Of a stretch of DNA of 64,000 nucleotides, positions 37,790 through 46,698 are shown piece by piece. Source of the stretch: Rhodobacteraceae bacterium KLH11 (GTDB lineage Bacteria > Pseudomonadota > Alphaproteobacteria > Rhodobacterales > Rhodobacteraceae); contig DS999531.1 in NCBI GenBank assembly GCA_000158135.1, positions 2,088,051 through 2,152,050 of the forward strand, written 5' to 3'. Below the pieces are notes generated by a model. The model saw nothing but the letters and a program-made list of their open reading frames with translations. It was not told the DNA's origin and ran no database searches. Both the position numbers and the translations under genes were made by a program. Within the stretch, counting starts at the first letter, position 1, and every line of letters begins with the position of its first letter.

Positions 37790-39153
37790 TAGTTGATCCG
37801 GACGCCTTGGTGGTTAAGTTCCTGATGCACGGGGGCAAGGTTCATGCTGTCAAGCTCCTGATTGCTTTTCAGCGAGACAGCCGCAGCGATACCCGCACCC
37901 TGACCCATGACCGCACAGCACGACATGTTCCGTGTCGCGGCATGCGCAATCCGATCCGCCCCATGTGACCGGCCTGCAACCAGCAGACCCTTGATGCCTT
38001 TGGGCAGCATCGAGCGATAGGGGATTTGCATATACCGCCCCGTCGTTGGCAGGATCAGGATGCCATAGCCGTCGATAAACTCGGGGTAGATGCCAATCGT
38101 ATCCTCGAACCGGCCCTGATGGCGGGCATCGGTCTCGGTCATGTTGTAGACCGCGTCGATCTTGCGGGTGTCGCGGATGCCGATGGTCATCCCGAAATTG
38201 CGCAGCCGGGCGTTTTCGCAGCCGGGCATGAAGCGGCGCAAAGCCTCGATCGCCAGTATGGACTGACGACGGCCTTCGATTTCACCCCGTGTCAGACTGT
38301 CAGGGTCCGTGCCGTCGATCTCATCCAAATGGATTAGGTTCATATAGGTCAGTTCGCCGGTATCATGCACCGCACCCCAGGTGCCCGCGATCGTGTTCAG
38401 GTGGGGCGGAATCAGGCCTTCTTCGATCGCCTGTTGGAAGGGTTTCTTGACGAAGGGCGAGAACATGTCGTCCTCTTTGCCCGAGGTCTCGATATTCCAT
38501 TCGCCGCCGCCGCCCCAGTCTTTGTAGGTTTGCGGGTCGGATTTGACGCCTTCCATGAAGGCGCGTTTGTCAACACCCGCCAGATGGAACATGACAGACG
38601 CGGCCATCATGTCTTCGCGCGCGGTCTTGTGCGTTGGGGCACCCGCCCGATGGGCCACATCCGCATCGCCGGTGGCGTCAATCACCACGCGGGCCAGTAT
38701 CGCTTCGCGTCCGGCCTTGGATTCGGTGATCACGCCGGTAATCCGGTCGCCCTCCATGATCGGGGCCACAAACTGGCGGTGCAACATGGGGTGCACGCCG
38801 GCCTCTTCGATCAGCCGGTCCGCCACCAGTTTGAACCCCTCGCTGTCCAGTTCATAGCTGAGCGATTGGCTCTCGGGCACAGCGGCCCCCATGTCTTTGG
38901 CGCGGGTCTCGAACTCCAGCCCGATGCCGCCTGCTTCAATCGTCTGTTCGTGACGGTACCAGGCGAATCCCTCGACCCCCACGGCGGTGATGTTGCCGCC
39001 CATACAGCCAAACCGGTCCATGATCGTAACCTCGGCCCCGGCGCGCGCTGCGGCCAGCGCGGCGGCCAGCCCTGCCGGGCCAGAGCCAACCACCAGAATA
39101 TCGGTTTTGTGGATCACTGGGATCTGGCGGGCGGGTTCCTGAATCGTCTGCAT
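37789..39153 (-). CDS. FAD-dependent oxidoreductase (FAD_oxidored type)
   Basis: A 454-residue flavoprotein. The Rossmann fold reads VVGSGPAGLAAALAAARAGA (residues about 21-40), followed by MDRFGCMGGNITAVG, a signature of the PF12831 group. A later segment GLLVAGRSHGADRIAHAATR near 390-410 is also typical. It lacks a 4Fe-4S cluster. It is the first gene of a coupled pair with the 2OG oxygenase. A BetI-like site lies 45 bp before its ATG, so the pair may oxidise an osmolyte or a related small amine; this is inference. Confidence 0.8.
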   Translation of the reverse strand: MQTIQEPARQIPVIHKTDILVVGSGPAGLAAALAAARAGAEVTIMDRFGCMGGNITAVGVEGFAWYRHEQTIEAGGIGLEFETRAKDMGAAVPESQSLSYELDSEGFKLVADRLIEEAGVHPMLHRQFVAPIMEGDRITGVITESKAGREAILARVVIDATGDADVAHRAGAPTHKTAREDMMAASVMFHLAGVDKRAFMEGVKSDPQTYKDWGGGGEWNIETSGKEDDMFSPFVKKPFQQAIEEGLIPPHLNTIAGTWGAVHDTGELTYMNLIHLDEIDGTDPDSLTRGEIEGRRQSILAIEALRRFMPGCENARLRNFGMTIGIRDTRKIDAVYNMTETDARHQGRFEDTIGIYPEFIDGYGILILPTTGRYMQIPYRSMLPKGIKGLLVAGRSHGADRIAHAATRNMSCCAVMGQGAGIAAAVSLKSNQELDSMNLAPVHQELNHQGVRIN

Positions 39154-39197
39154 CGGCGCCTCATGGTTTTAGGGTTCCGCCACCATTGATAAACCTG

Positions 39198-39216
39198 ACT
39201 GGCGGGTCAATCAAAA
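39198..39216. promoter_or_regulatory. Degenerate BetI-type operator before FAD oxidoreductase
   Basis: On the minus strand the sequence runs TTTTGATTGAC-CC-GCCAGT. The left half (with ATTGAC) matches the operators at 11551 and 45495 with one mismatch in the extension; the right half has GCCAGT in place of GTCAAT, two mismatches. The core is 39198-39211, 45 bp before the oxidoreductase ATG. The proS gene diverges on the other side. Confidence 0.5.
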
Positions 39217-39319
39217 AACCGACCGGGTATGCGTCGCAAAATCGCCAATGCGCGATTGCCCCCGGCGAGGGTTTGGCATAATCACCTGAATGTTGAAGTT
39301 TCACCCAAAAGGTTACGAA

Positions 39320-40660
39320 ATGCGCCTCAGCCGTTACTTTCTGCCCGTTCTCAAGGAAAACCCATCCGAGGCTCAGATTGTCAGCCACCGGCTGATGCTG
39401 CGCGCGGGTATGATCAAGCAGGCCGCCGCCGGGATATATTCCTGGCTGCCGCTGGGCTTCAAGGTGCTGCGCAAGCTGGAGAACATCGTACACGAGGAAC
39501 AGGCGCGGGCAGGGCATATCGCGATCCAGATGCCGATCCTGCAATCGGCGGACCTGTGGCGCGAATCCGGGCGGTATGATGGCTACGGTCAGGAAATGCT
39601 GCGGATGAAGGACCGGCATGACCGGGATATGCTGTTCACACCCACGGCCGAAGAACTGGTGACAGATATCTTTCGCGGCCATGTTAGCAGCTACAAGGAC
39701 CTGCCGCTGACGCTCTACCAAATTCAGTGGAAATTCCGCGACGAAATCCGCCCGCGTTTCGGCGTGATGCGGGGGCGCGAGTTCTACATGAAGGACGGCT
39801 ATAATTTCGATCTGACCATGGAAGACGCGCTGCACGCCTATAACCGTCACCTTGTCAGCTATCTGCGCACCTACGAACGCATGGGTCTGCAGGCCATCCC
39901 GATGCGCGCCGATTCCGGCCCCATCGGCGGCGACTACACGCATGAGTTCCTTGTTCTGGCCGAGACCGGCGAATCCGAGGTCTTCTATGACAGCGCCGTC
40001 ACCGATCTGACCTTTGGGGATCGCGATATCGACTATGACAATCGCGACCAATGTCAGGCGATCATGGACGAGTTCACCTCGAAATACGCGCGCACGGACG
40101 AAACCCATGACGAGGCGCTGTTTGATCAGGTGCCCGAGGATCGCCGCCGCGTGGCACGTGGGATCGAAGTTGGTCAGATCTTCTATTTCGGCACGAATTA
40201 TTCCGAAGCCATGGGGGCAACCGTTCAGGGCCCGGATGGTAAACCGGTTCCGGTTCACATGGGCAGCCACGGTATCGGTGTCAGCCGTCTGATCGGCGCG
40301 ATTATCGAGGCCAGCCATGATGACAAAGGCATCATCTGGCCCGAAGGCGTGACGCCGTTCCATTGTGGTATCGTCAACCTGAAACAGGGGGATGATGAGG
40401 CCGATGCGGCTTGTGACACGCTCTATGCAGCGCTGACCGCGCTGGGGCTAGAGCCGCTCTATGATGACCGGAAAGAACGGGCAGGGGGCAAGTTCGCGAC
40501 GATGGACCTGATCGGTCTGCCGTGGCGCATCACCGTTGGGCCGCGTGGTTTGAAAAACGGTGTGGTCGAACTGACCAGCCGCCGTACCGGCGAAAGCGAA
40601 GAGCTGAGCCCCGAGGCCGCTGTTGCCAAAATCGCTGAAATCTACAAAGGCATCGCCTGA
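39320..40660 (+). CDS. proS: Prolyl-tRNA synthetase, short alphaproteobacterial form
   Basis: A 446-residue class II synthetase that charges tRNA-Pro. Motif 2 lies in [20 protein letters not shown] near residues 138-158, and motif 3 in [14 protein letters not shown] near 313-326, followed by a C-terminal anticodon domain. The large editing insert found between motifs 2 and 3 in the 570-residue bacterial type is missing, as in other alphaproteobacteria, so misacylated Ala-tRNA-Pro must be cleared by another protein. ATG 39320 is preferred over 39290 because the family sequence MRLSRYF begins there. Confidence 0.95.
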   Translation: MRLSRYFLPVLKENPSEAQIVSHRLMLRAGMIKQAAAGIYSWLPLGFKVLRKLENIVHEEQARAGHIAIQMPILQSADLWRESGRYDGYGQEMLRMKDRHDRDMLFTPTAEELVTDIFRGHVSSYKDLPLTLYQIQWKFRDEIRPRFGVMRGREFYMKDGYNFDLTMEDALHAYNRHLVSYLRTYERMGLQAIPMRADSGPIGGDYTHEFLVLAETGESEVFYDSAVTDLTFGDRDIDYDNRDQCQAIMDEFTSKYARTDETHDEALFDQVPEDRRRVARGIEVGQIFYFGTNYSEAMGATVQGPDGKPVPVHMGSHGIGVSRLIGAIIEASHDDKGIIWPEGVTPFHCGIVNLKQGDDEADAACDTLYAALTALGLEPLYDDRKERAGGKFATMDLIGLPWRITVGPRGLKNGVVELTSRRTGESEELSPEAAVAKIAEIYKGIA

Positions 40661-40690
40661 ACGGGGCGACGCAACCGGCTGCCTGTCAGT

Positions 40691-41047
40691 TCAGGCGGTC
40701 GGACCCGGGCGGGTTGTCAGAATATCACCATCCGCTGCGTTTCCACGGGCAACCACCATCGGGCGCCCGAAACGATGCACAAGCTCAACCATATCAAATC
40801 CCAGAAATCGCAATCCGCAGATCCGTTCATCGGTCGCTTGATCCGTCAGGCATAAACGCCCTTGCCGGAATGCCAGACGATACCCTTTGCCTTGCAGGAT
40901 GTCGGCCAATGCGGCCCAGCTGACAGCACTTGTAAAGGCGGGCCGGATCGATGCCCGCAAGAGTGCGGCGCTTTCGCAATCCAATTCGGTTGATGCGCGG
41001 GGGGCCAGAATCGGGCCCGCCCCTTCGATATGTTCTTGAATACCCAT
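40691..41047 (-). CDS. Conserved hypothetical protein
   Basis: A 118-residue soluble protein. The central part SAVSWAALADILQGKGYRLA and LTDQATDERICGLRFLG, then VELVHRFGRP, looks like a small repeated alpha/beta module known to me from the C-terminal ends of relaxase-like proteins, but the match is weak. ATG 41047 has GGAGG 8 bases upstream. It converges on proS and diverges from lolC. Role unknown. Confidence 0.55.
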   Translation of the reverse strand: MGIQEHIEGAGPILAPRASTELDCESAALLRASIRPAFTSAVSWAALADILQGKGYRLAFRQGRLCLTDQATDERICGLRFLGFDMVELVHRFGRPMVVARGNAADGDILTTRPGPTA

Positions 41048-41430
41048 GAGCGAACCTCCGCTCCTAAACTCTTTAATTGTGTCCCCCACACAGAAAGGGT
41101 GACAAAGTTTCCCGTAACAATCAATTTGTGAAATAATATTTCGCGACAAATGTTGCGATAGTGACTCACTTGGCCACAAAAACCTCACATTGACTTCATA
41201 GCTGAAACAATAACCCTTTGTCTGTGAAGGGCTTCACAACCCTTGGTTTAAATGTGGGCGTGGAAATTCATGTTTGGCCAGAACAACGCTCTGGCGATGC
41301 AGAAATGATTCGCTTTCAACCGGATGAAACCGCCGGCGAACACGCCGACATCCCGCCAGCAGGCGATAACCGGCTTGACCATCCAGTGAAATGCCGAGAG
41401 GGTCGCGCAAAACCAGAACCCGAGGCAGGA
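41048..41430. other. 383 bp divergent spacer before lolC
   Basis: No credible gene. The first half (41060-41220) is AT-rich and probably holds promoters. A perfect inverted repeat TGTGAAG-GG-CTTCACA lies at 41223-41238. The second half is open in the lolC frame from 41218, but the sequence there has no membrane-protein character and no ribosome site, so I treat it as leader. Confidence 0.6.
41223..41238. promoter_or_regulatory. Perfect inverted repeat upstream of lolC
   Basis: TGTGAAG-GG-CTTCACA, arms of 7 bp with a 2 bp centre, 193 bp before the lolC ATG. Size and symmetry fit an operator; the protein is unknown. Confidence 0.4.
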
Positions 41431-42717
41431 ATGGCCAAATCACCCCCACCTTTTGCCCCTTTCGAATGGAAGATTGCCTGGCGCTACCTGCGCGCGCGCC
41501 GGGCCGAGGGCGGCGTGAGCGTGATGACCTGGATTTCCCTGATCGGAATTACGCTGGCGGTTTTCGCCCTGATCGCGACGCTGGCAGTGCGATCCGGATT
41601 TCGGTCTGAATTTGTGGGCACCATTCTGGGGGCCAATGCGCATGTCAGCGTTTACTCGGCCGGTGACCTCAATGCGCAGGGACGACTGGACCGCACGATT
41701 GCTGATTTTGATGCCATGGCAGAAAGAGTTGCACAGGTGCCGGGGGTTGAGCGCGCCGCGCCGCTTGTCAAAGGGCAGGTGCTGATCACCAACGCAGATC
41801 GCAGCACCGGGGTGCAGGTGTTCGGCATTCGCCCGGATGATCTGAACGACCTGCCGGGCATCGCCGAAAGTGAGCAGGCTTACGGAGATCTTTCGCGCTT
41901 TCCGGACGGGATTGCCATCGGCTCAGGGGTGGCGCGTGCGATCGGGGCAACGGTTGGCGACCGGGTGAAACTCACGTCCCCCAACGGGGTGAAAACCGCC
42001 TTTGGCACCTCGCCGCGTGTGAATGCGTATGAGGTGGTCTATGTGTTCTCGGCCGGTCGTTTCGACATCGACCGTACGCGCGTCTACATGCCATTCACTG
42101 AGGCGCAGAGCTTCTTTAACCGCGAAGGCGTTGCGGATGAAATCGAGGTCATGGTCGAGCGCCCGGAAGAGTTAAGCCCGATCCTGATCCCGATCCTTGA
42201 GGCCGCCGGAGAGCGCAGCCAGATCTGGACATGGCAGGACGCGTCGGGCGGGTTTTTGCGGGCGCTTGAGGTCGAAGACAACGTGATGTTCATCATCCTG
42301 TCGATTTTGGTGTTGATCGCCGCGATGAATATCGTCTCGGGGCTGATCATGCTGGTGAAAAACAAGGGGCGCGATATCGGCATCCTGCGCACCATCGGCC
42401 TGAGCGAAGGGTCGGTGCTGCGTGTGTTTTTCATCTGTGGTGCCTTCACCGGTATCATCGGAACAGCGCTGGGGGTCATTCTGGGCTGTCTGTTCGCGCT
42501 GTATATCGATCCGATTTTCTCATTCGTGAACTATGCGATGGGCGGCGGCGTCTGGGATCCCTCTATCCGCGGTATCTATGCCCTGCCAGCCGAGTTGCAT
42601 TTGTCAGATGTGCTCAAGGCGGTGGCCCTGTCGCTGGGGCTGTCTTTTTTCGTCACCTATTTCCCGGCCCGTCGCGCAGCGCGGCTGAACCCGGTTGAGG
42701 CGCTGCGCTATGAATGA
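41431..42717 (+). CDS. lolC: Lipoprotein-releasing ABC permease LolC/E
   Basis: A 428-residue inner-membrane protein. One helix near residues 25-50 ([20 protein letters not shown]), a large periplasmic domain of about 220 residues, and three C-terminal helices with FtsX-like sequence ([20 protein letters not shown] near 290-310). With LolD it pulls outer-membrane lipoproteins from the inner membrane for LolA. Only one LolC/E gene is present, as usual in alphaproteobacteria (LolF type). ATG 41431 has GAGGCAGGA before it. Overlaps lolD by 8 bp. Confidence 0.92.
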   Translation: MAKSPPPFAPFEWKIAWRYLRARRAEGGVSVMTWISLIGITLAVFALIATLAVRSGFRSEFVGTILGANAHVSVYSAGDLNAQGRLDRTIADFDAMAERVAQVPGVERAAPLVKGQVLITNADRSTGVQVFGIRPDDLNDLPGIAESEQAYGDLSRFPDGIAIGSGVARAIGATVGDRVKLTSPNGVKTAFGTSPRVNAYEVVYVFSAGRFDIDRTRVYMPFTEAQSFFNREGVADEIEVMVERPEELSPILIPILEAAGERSQIWTWQDASGGFLRALEVEDNVMFIILSILVLIAAMNIVSGLIMLVKNKGRDIGILRTIGLSEGSVLRVFFICGAFTGIIGTALGVILGCLFALYIDPIFSFVNYAMGGGVWDPSIRGIYALPAELHLSDVLKAVALSLGLSFFVTYFPARRAARLNPVEALRYE

Positions 42718-43396
42718 TGTGACTTTGCGGCTAAGCGGCCTGACCAAGACCTATCTGCAGGGAACGCCGGGCGAAGTTCAGGTCTTGCGCGGCGTTGATC
42801 TAGAGCTGCGTGCAGGCGAGGCGGTGGCGCTGGTGGCCCCCTCGGGGGCGGGTAAATCGACCTTGCTGCATATTGCCGGGTTGCTTGACACGCCCGATGC
42901 CGGAACGGTCGAGATCGCGGGGCAGGATGCCGCTGGCAAGGGGGATCGCACCCGAACGGCCCTTCGGCGGCAGGATGTCGGGTTTGTCTATCAGTTCCAT
43001 CATCTGCTGCCGGAGTTTTCGGCGCTGGAAAATATTGTGCTGCCGCAACTGGCGAACGGGATTTCCGAGAAAGCGGCGCAAGATCGTGCGATGCAGCTGC
43101 TGGGCCGGGTCGGGGTCGCCGAACGTGCCAGTCACCGGCCTGCGGCGCTGTCGGGTGGTGAACAACAGCGCGTGGCGTTCTGCCGGGCACTGGCCAATAA
43201 TCCGCGTGTTCTGCTGGCGGACGAACCAACAGGCAATCTGGACCCCGAGACCTCGGATCAGGTTTTTGCCGCCCTGATGGCGCTTGTGCGCGAGGCCGGG
43301 CTGTCTGCCCTGATCGCAACCCATAACCTTGATCTGGCGGCGCGGATGGACAGGATGCTGCGTCTGGACGGAGGCGTGCTCAGGCCAGTTGAGTGA
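42710..43396 (+). CDS. lolD: Lipoprotein-releasing ABC ATPase LolD
   Basis: A 228-residue ABC ATPase. Walker [10 protein letters not shown] at about residues 43-51, signature [10 protein letters not shown] near 143, Walker [13 protein letters not shown] near 162. The LolD motif region [15 protein letters not shown] is present. It drives lipoprotein release with LolC. Its ATG lies inside the lolC end (8 bp overlap). Its 3' end overlaps the convergent DMT gene by 17 bp. Confidence 0.93.
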   Translation: MNDVTLRLSGLTKTYLQGTPGEVQVLRGVDLELRAGEAVALVAPSGAGKSTLLHIAGLLDTPDAGTVEIAGQDAAGKGDRTRTALRRQDVGFVYQFHHLLPEFSALENIVLPQLANGISEKAAQDRAMQLLGRVGVAERASHRPAALSGGEQQRVAFCRALANNPRVLLADEPTGNLDPETSDQVFAALMALVREAGLSALIATHNLDLAARMDRMLRLDGGVLRPVE

Positions 43397-43817
43397 TTGC
43401 GACACCGATGGCCATAACGGTGATCCCACCTGCACGCATCAGCGTCAGCGGTGTCACCTGCGCACCGAACAGCCCGAAATGATCTATTGCGGCGGTGCTG
43501 ATCAACTGACCAAGCAGCACAAAGAAAACCGCATTGCCCACTCCGAAATGAGGGGCCACATGGGTGATCGACAGCACGTAAAACGCAATGAGAACCCCGG
43601 CCAGAAACAGGTGTCTGGGCGCTTGTGCGGCTTTCGCAAACGCCTGACCGCCCGGCAACAGCAGCAGGGCGGCGGCGGCGGTTGCAAAGGCGACGGCGAA
43701 CAGAATGACGGCGGCGGTTGTGGGTGAGCCGATCATTTTGCCCAAGGCGGCGTTCAACGCAGCAAGGATGGGAACACCGATCCCGGCGGCCAGCATAATG
43801 GCTGCGTAATGTGTCAT
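43380..43817 (-). CDS. YdcZ/DUF606-type DMT transporter
   Basis: A 145-residue membrane protein with five helices, a half-size DMT protein (DUF606). It includes [31 protein letters not shown] sequence near 95-120, diagnostic for YdcZ. Half-size members work as dimers; substrate unknown. I start at ATG 43817, with GGGGATACGGG before it and the normal family length. Longer starts at 43856 or 43904 add no membrane sequence. Confidence 0.8.
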   Translation of the reverse strand: MTHYAAIMLAAGIGVPILAALNAALGKMIGSPTTAAVILFAVAFATAAAALLLLPGGQAFAKAAQAPRHLFLAGVLIAFYVLSITHVAPHFGVGNAVFFVLLGQLISTAAIDHFGLFGAQVTPLTLMRAGGITVMAIGVAITQLA

Positions 43818-44014
43818 CGCCCGTATCCCCGCACCGGTTTCGCTGATCGGGATCATTACGTCAGCGGGCCTGACGGGCAAGCCTTGATTTGCGACGTAGG
43901 ACACAGGTGAGCTGTTTTATATCCGGCGCAAGCGTGCCGGTTTTGGCTGTGATGCCGCGCAGGGTTGCAGCGCAGCGCGCATGCGCCGATGGCTGATCTG
44001 AAAAAGGGACGAGC

Positions 44015-44701
44015 CTAGCGGCAAATGCCCCTGACCTGCGCGCCGGACCAGGGCAGCAGCACATCGCTTTCGCGCCTGCTGCCGGGCAGATTGGCGACGT
44101 CAAAATGAGGGCTCAGCATATCGTGCAGCCTTTTGGTGCGCGGTGCCTCGGGGTCCAGGGCGCGGCAACAGACATATTCTTCGACAATCGCGCCTTGCTG
44201 CTCGAAGCCGTAGGCCAGAAAATCAGGTGAGGTCTCAAGATCGAACAGGTAGGGGTCGTCTGTCCTGCCATGTTCCGCTGCAGCGCGCAGAGGGTGATAG
44301 CCCGTGGTCTTGCGATTTTGCCATTGCCAGACATGGGTAAGCTCATGCGCCAACAGCATGGCCGCGATCAGGTTTACCTGCTCGGGGTATTGGCTCAGAT
44401 AGTCATCCAGATACCAGTCTTTGGTGAAATACACGCGGTTGAATAGCGCCACGCCTGCCGGTTTTCCGGTTACCGTTTCTTCTTTGACAGGCGGTAAAAT
44501 CCGCTCACGGCAGGCGATCCGGGGGCGGGCCTTGCGGGTAAAAGTAACGGCGGCCACCGGTGCGCCTTTGACCAGCCGTACACGATCCAAATTCAAGGTT
44601 TCACCGTGAATATTGCTGGCAAAGGCACGCTCCTGCTCGGTCAGAGGCCGCCCGCAGCATGCAAACAGAAACACAATGGAAATCAAAAGAAAACGGAGCA
44701 T
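44015..44701 (-). CDS. Lipoprotein with zinc-protease-like HELTH motif
   Basis: A 228-residue protein. Signal peptide at residues 1-15 with a lipobox-like FACC (Cys 15 or 16). The motif LLAHELTHVWQWQ near residues 117-129 is a HExxH zinc motif of the kind seen in DUF4157-like and related envelope metalloproteases; an acidic third ligand may lie in DFLAYGFEQQG or IVEEYVCC further on. Whether it cuts proteins is unknown. It stands alone. Confidence 0.7.
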   Translation of the reverse strand: MLRFLLISIVFLFACCGRPLTEQERAFASNIHGETLNLDRVRLVKGAPVAAVTFTRKARPRIACRERILPPVKEETVTGKPAGVALFNRVYFTKDWYLDDYLSQYPEQVNLIAAMLLAHELTHVWQWQNRKTTGYHPLRAAAEHGRTDDPYLFDLETSPDFLAYGFEQQGAIVEEYVCCRALDPEAPRTKRLHDMLSPHFDVANLPGSRRESDVLLPWSGAQVRGICR

Positions 44702-44743
44702 ATGCGCAAGCCTAATGCGACCACAGGGGGCTGCAAGGTATTT

Positions 44744-45406
44744 TCAAAGGCTCATCGCCAGAACCCGGCTGATTTCTGTCAGCGAACGGCCTGACTGCTC
44801 CATCCAGATGTTGAACGCAGCCTGCACCGCCGCCATTGCCTTTTTTGAGGTCACGGGTTTGTCGATCACTCCCTCGGCGATCAGGCGTGCGGTAACATCC
44901 TGCGACAGCATGAAACTATCGCGCCCGGCAAAGCGCATGGCAAATTGGGCCGATGCCCCACCCAGACGTGAACCGCGCCTGGCCAGCATGGCCAGCAGCC
45001 CCGCAAAATCCTGCGAAGGCCAGCCACCCAGAACCTGCCCGGCACCACCTTCGGCACGCAGTTCCAGCAGAAAAGCGGCATTGTTGCGCACCGCGGCGAT
45101 CTTGGTCCCGTTGCGCACGATGCGGGTATCCTGCAGCAGGGCATCGAATTTTTCGTCATCCATAAAGGCGCAACGGCCGACATCGAAGCCATCGAAAGCG
45201 GCTTCGAATCCGTCCCACTTGGCTTCGATGACTTTCCAGCTGAATCCCGCCTGAAACACACATTTCGTGATGATTGCCAGCCAGCGATCCTCTGGCATCG
45301 CCGCCAACACCTCTGCCGGCGTTGGTTTGCTGAGCTTGCTTTCCAGCATATCCGGCCCGCCATGACGATCGGCTGCCAATTGGAAAATTTCGTCAAAGTG
45401 ATGCAT
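44744..45406 (-). CDS. DNA-3-methyladenine glycosylase I family protein
   Basis: A 220-residue protein resembling Tag (COG2818). The family segment ITKCVFQAGFSWKVIEAKW near residues 46-64 and the IVRNGTKIAAVRNNAAF region near 96-112 are clear. It should remove 3-methyladenine from DNA. The usual N-terminal zinc cysteine of E. coli Tag is absent, so it belongs to a divergent branch. It is divergent from the ABC transporter; the BetI site lies 89 bp upstream of its ATG. Confidence 0.75.
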   Translation of the reverse strand: MHHFDEIFQLAADRHGGPDMLESKLSKPTPAEVLAAMPEDRWLAIITKCVFQAGFSWKVIEAKWDGFEAAFDGFDVGRCAFMDDEKFDALLQDTRIVRNGTKIAAVRNNAAFLLELRAEGGAGQVLGGWPSQDFAGLLAMLARRGSRLGGASAQFAMRFAGRDSFMLSQDVTARLIAEGVIDKPVTSKKAMAAVQAAFNIWMEQSGRSLTEISRVLAMSL

Positions 45407-45736
45407 CGCGCGCTCCTCTGCTATCGGGATGCTGCCGGATCAGCCGCATTTGGCAAGCGAAAACGCGAACCGGGCAATGACGTTTTTGTTTTATATTGAC
45501 TAGTCAATCAATATTCTTAACCTTGCTGGTCAGATGGTGCTGAGCGTGCGGAATACCGGAGAGATCAGGCAAGGGGAGAACGCAGGCATCGACCAATTCA
45601 AAAAGTCGAAATCGGCACAACTGCTCCCTTTCCTTTTCCGGCCAGTTTTGTGCATGTTGCGGCATATGCTGTAATCAAGGATTTTCCCGGGCGATCCAGG
45701 GATCGCCGGGGGCAAATTAAAACAGGGAGCAAAATC
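45407..45736. promoter_or_regulatory. 330 bp divergent spacer before the quaternary-amine ABC operon
   Basis: This spacer lies between the tag-like gene and the binding-protein gene and has no credible ORF. It contains the BetI-type operator at 45493-45513. A leader hairpin with arms GGCGATC and GATCGCC lies around 45689-45707, 30-48 bp before the binding-protein ATG. Promoter elements could not be fixed. Confidence 0.6.
45493..45513. promoter_or_regulatory. BetI-type operator before ABC transporter
   Basis: The core is a perfect inverted repeat ATTGAC-TA-GTCAAT (45495-45508), extended on the right by CAATA. Read on the minus strand it is TATTGATTGAC-TA-GTCAATA, the same as the site before betI apart from the 2 bp centre. 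It lies 229 bp before the binding-protein ATG. This ties the transporter to choline control by BetI. Confidence 0.75.
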
Positions 45737-46687
45737 ATGAAAAAGCTAAGCGTAAGCCTTTTGGCCATCGCCGTTGCCGGATCGGCCCACGCCGCCGATA
45801 TGGGCGCGGTGGACGAGCCGATCAAACTGGCGATCAACGAATGGACCGGCCAGCACGTTACAACTCATGTGGCGGGCGAGATGCTGAAGGCGGCAGGCTA
45901 TAACGTTGAGTATGTGACGGCCGGTATGATGAACCAGTTTCAGGCACTGGCTGATGGCGACATCGACGCGACGCTGGAAATCTGGTCGTCCAACGTGTCG
46001 GACGAATATGCCAAGAAAGTCGACGAAGGCACTGTTGTCGAAATCGGTGATCTGGGCCTGAACGCCAAGGAAGGCATTGCCTATCCCGCACATGTGGCCG
46101 AGCTTTGCCCGGGCTTGCCCGCTTGGGAGGCGCTGAAGGATTGCGCGCAGATCTTTGCAACCGCCGAAACGCTGCCCGGTGGCCGTCTGGTCGACTATCC
46201 GGCAGATTGGGGCACCCCCGGCGCGGATCGCATGACCGGGCTTGAGCTGCCGTTCAAAGCCGTTCCTGCCGGGTCCGAGGGTGCGCTGATCGCGGAACTG
46301 CGCGCCTCGACCGAGCGTAAATCGCCGCTGTTGATCACCTTCTGGCAGCCGCATTGGGCGATGTCGGCCTATGACGTGCAGTTCGTTGATCTGCCGGTCG
46401 GTGAAGAAGCATGCTTTAACGACCCGGCATGGGGTCCGAATCCGAATGCGGTGAATGATTGCGATTTCTCGCCTTCGCGCATCTTCAAGGCCGGTTGGAA
46501 CGGTCTGGAGGATAAATGGCCTGCTGCTTATGAAATCCTGTCGAACTACCAGCTGGCGGTTGAAGACCAGCAGCCGATGATGGGCGCGATCGATGTGGAC
46601 GGCGGTTCGGTCGAAGAAGTTGTTGCCGCATGGATGGCCGAGAACGAGGGCAAGTGGCGCCCCGTTGTAGATGCGGCCACTCAGTGA
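45737..46687 (+). CDS. Glycine betaine-type ABC substrate-binding protein
   Basis: A 316-residue periplasmic binding protein of the OpuAC/ProX family. Signal peptide residues 1-19 (ending GSAHA). The mature part begins with IKLAINEWTGQH, and Trp residues in EWTGQH, EIWSSN and TFWQPHW could form the aromatic cage that holds quaternary ammonium groups. The size fits. It leads a three-gene operon with the ATPase and a double permease. ATG 45737 has CAGGGAG before it. Confidence 0.9.
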   Translation: MKKLSVSLLAIAVAGSAHAADMGAVDEPIKLAINEWTGQHVTTHVAGEMLKAAGYNVEYVTAGMMNQFQALADGDIDATLEIWSSNVSDEYAKKVDEGTVVEIGDLGLNAKEGIAYPAHVAELCPGLPAWEALKDCAQIFATAETLPGGRLVDYPADWGTPGADRMTGLELPFKAVPAGSEGALIAELRASTERKSPLLITFWQPHWAMSAYDVQFVDLPVGEEACFNDPAWGPNPNAVNDCDFSPSRIFKAGWNGLEDKWPAAYEILSNYQLAVEDQQPMMGAIDVDGGSVEEVVAAWMAENEGKWRPVVDAATQ

Positions 46688-46698
46688 GCTTGGCTTAG

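Noticed and set aside
41218..41430. N-terminal extension of lolC
   Set aside because: The frame is open, but LolC proteins begin near MAKSPPPF with a GAGGCAGGA site; the extra 71 residues have no family sequence.
43923..43944. Hairpin CCGGC...GCCGG followed by TTTT
   Set aside because: The stem is only 5 bp, and no plus-strand gene ends nearby; on the minus strand no T run follows. Likely chance.
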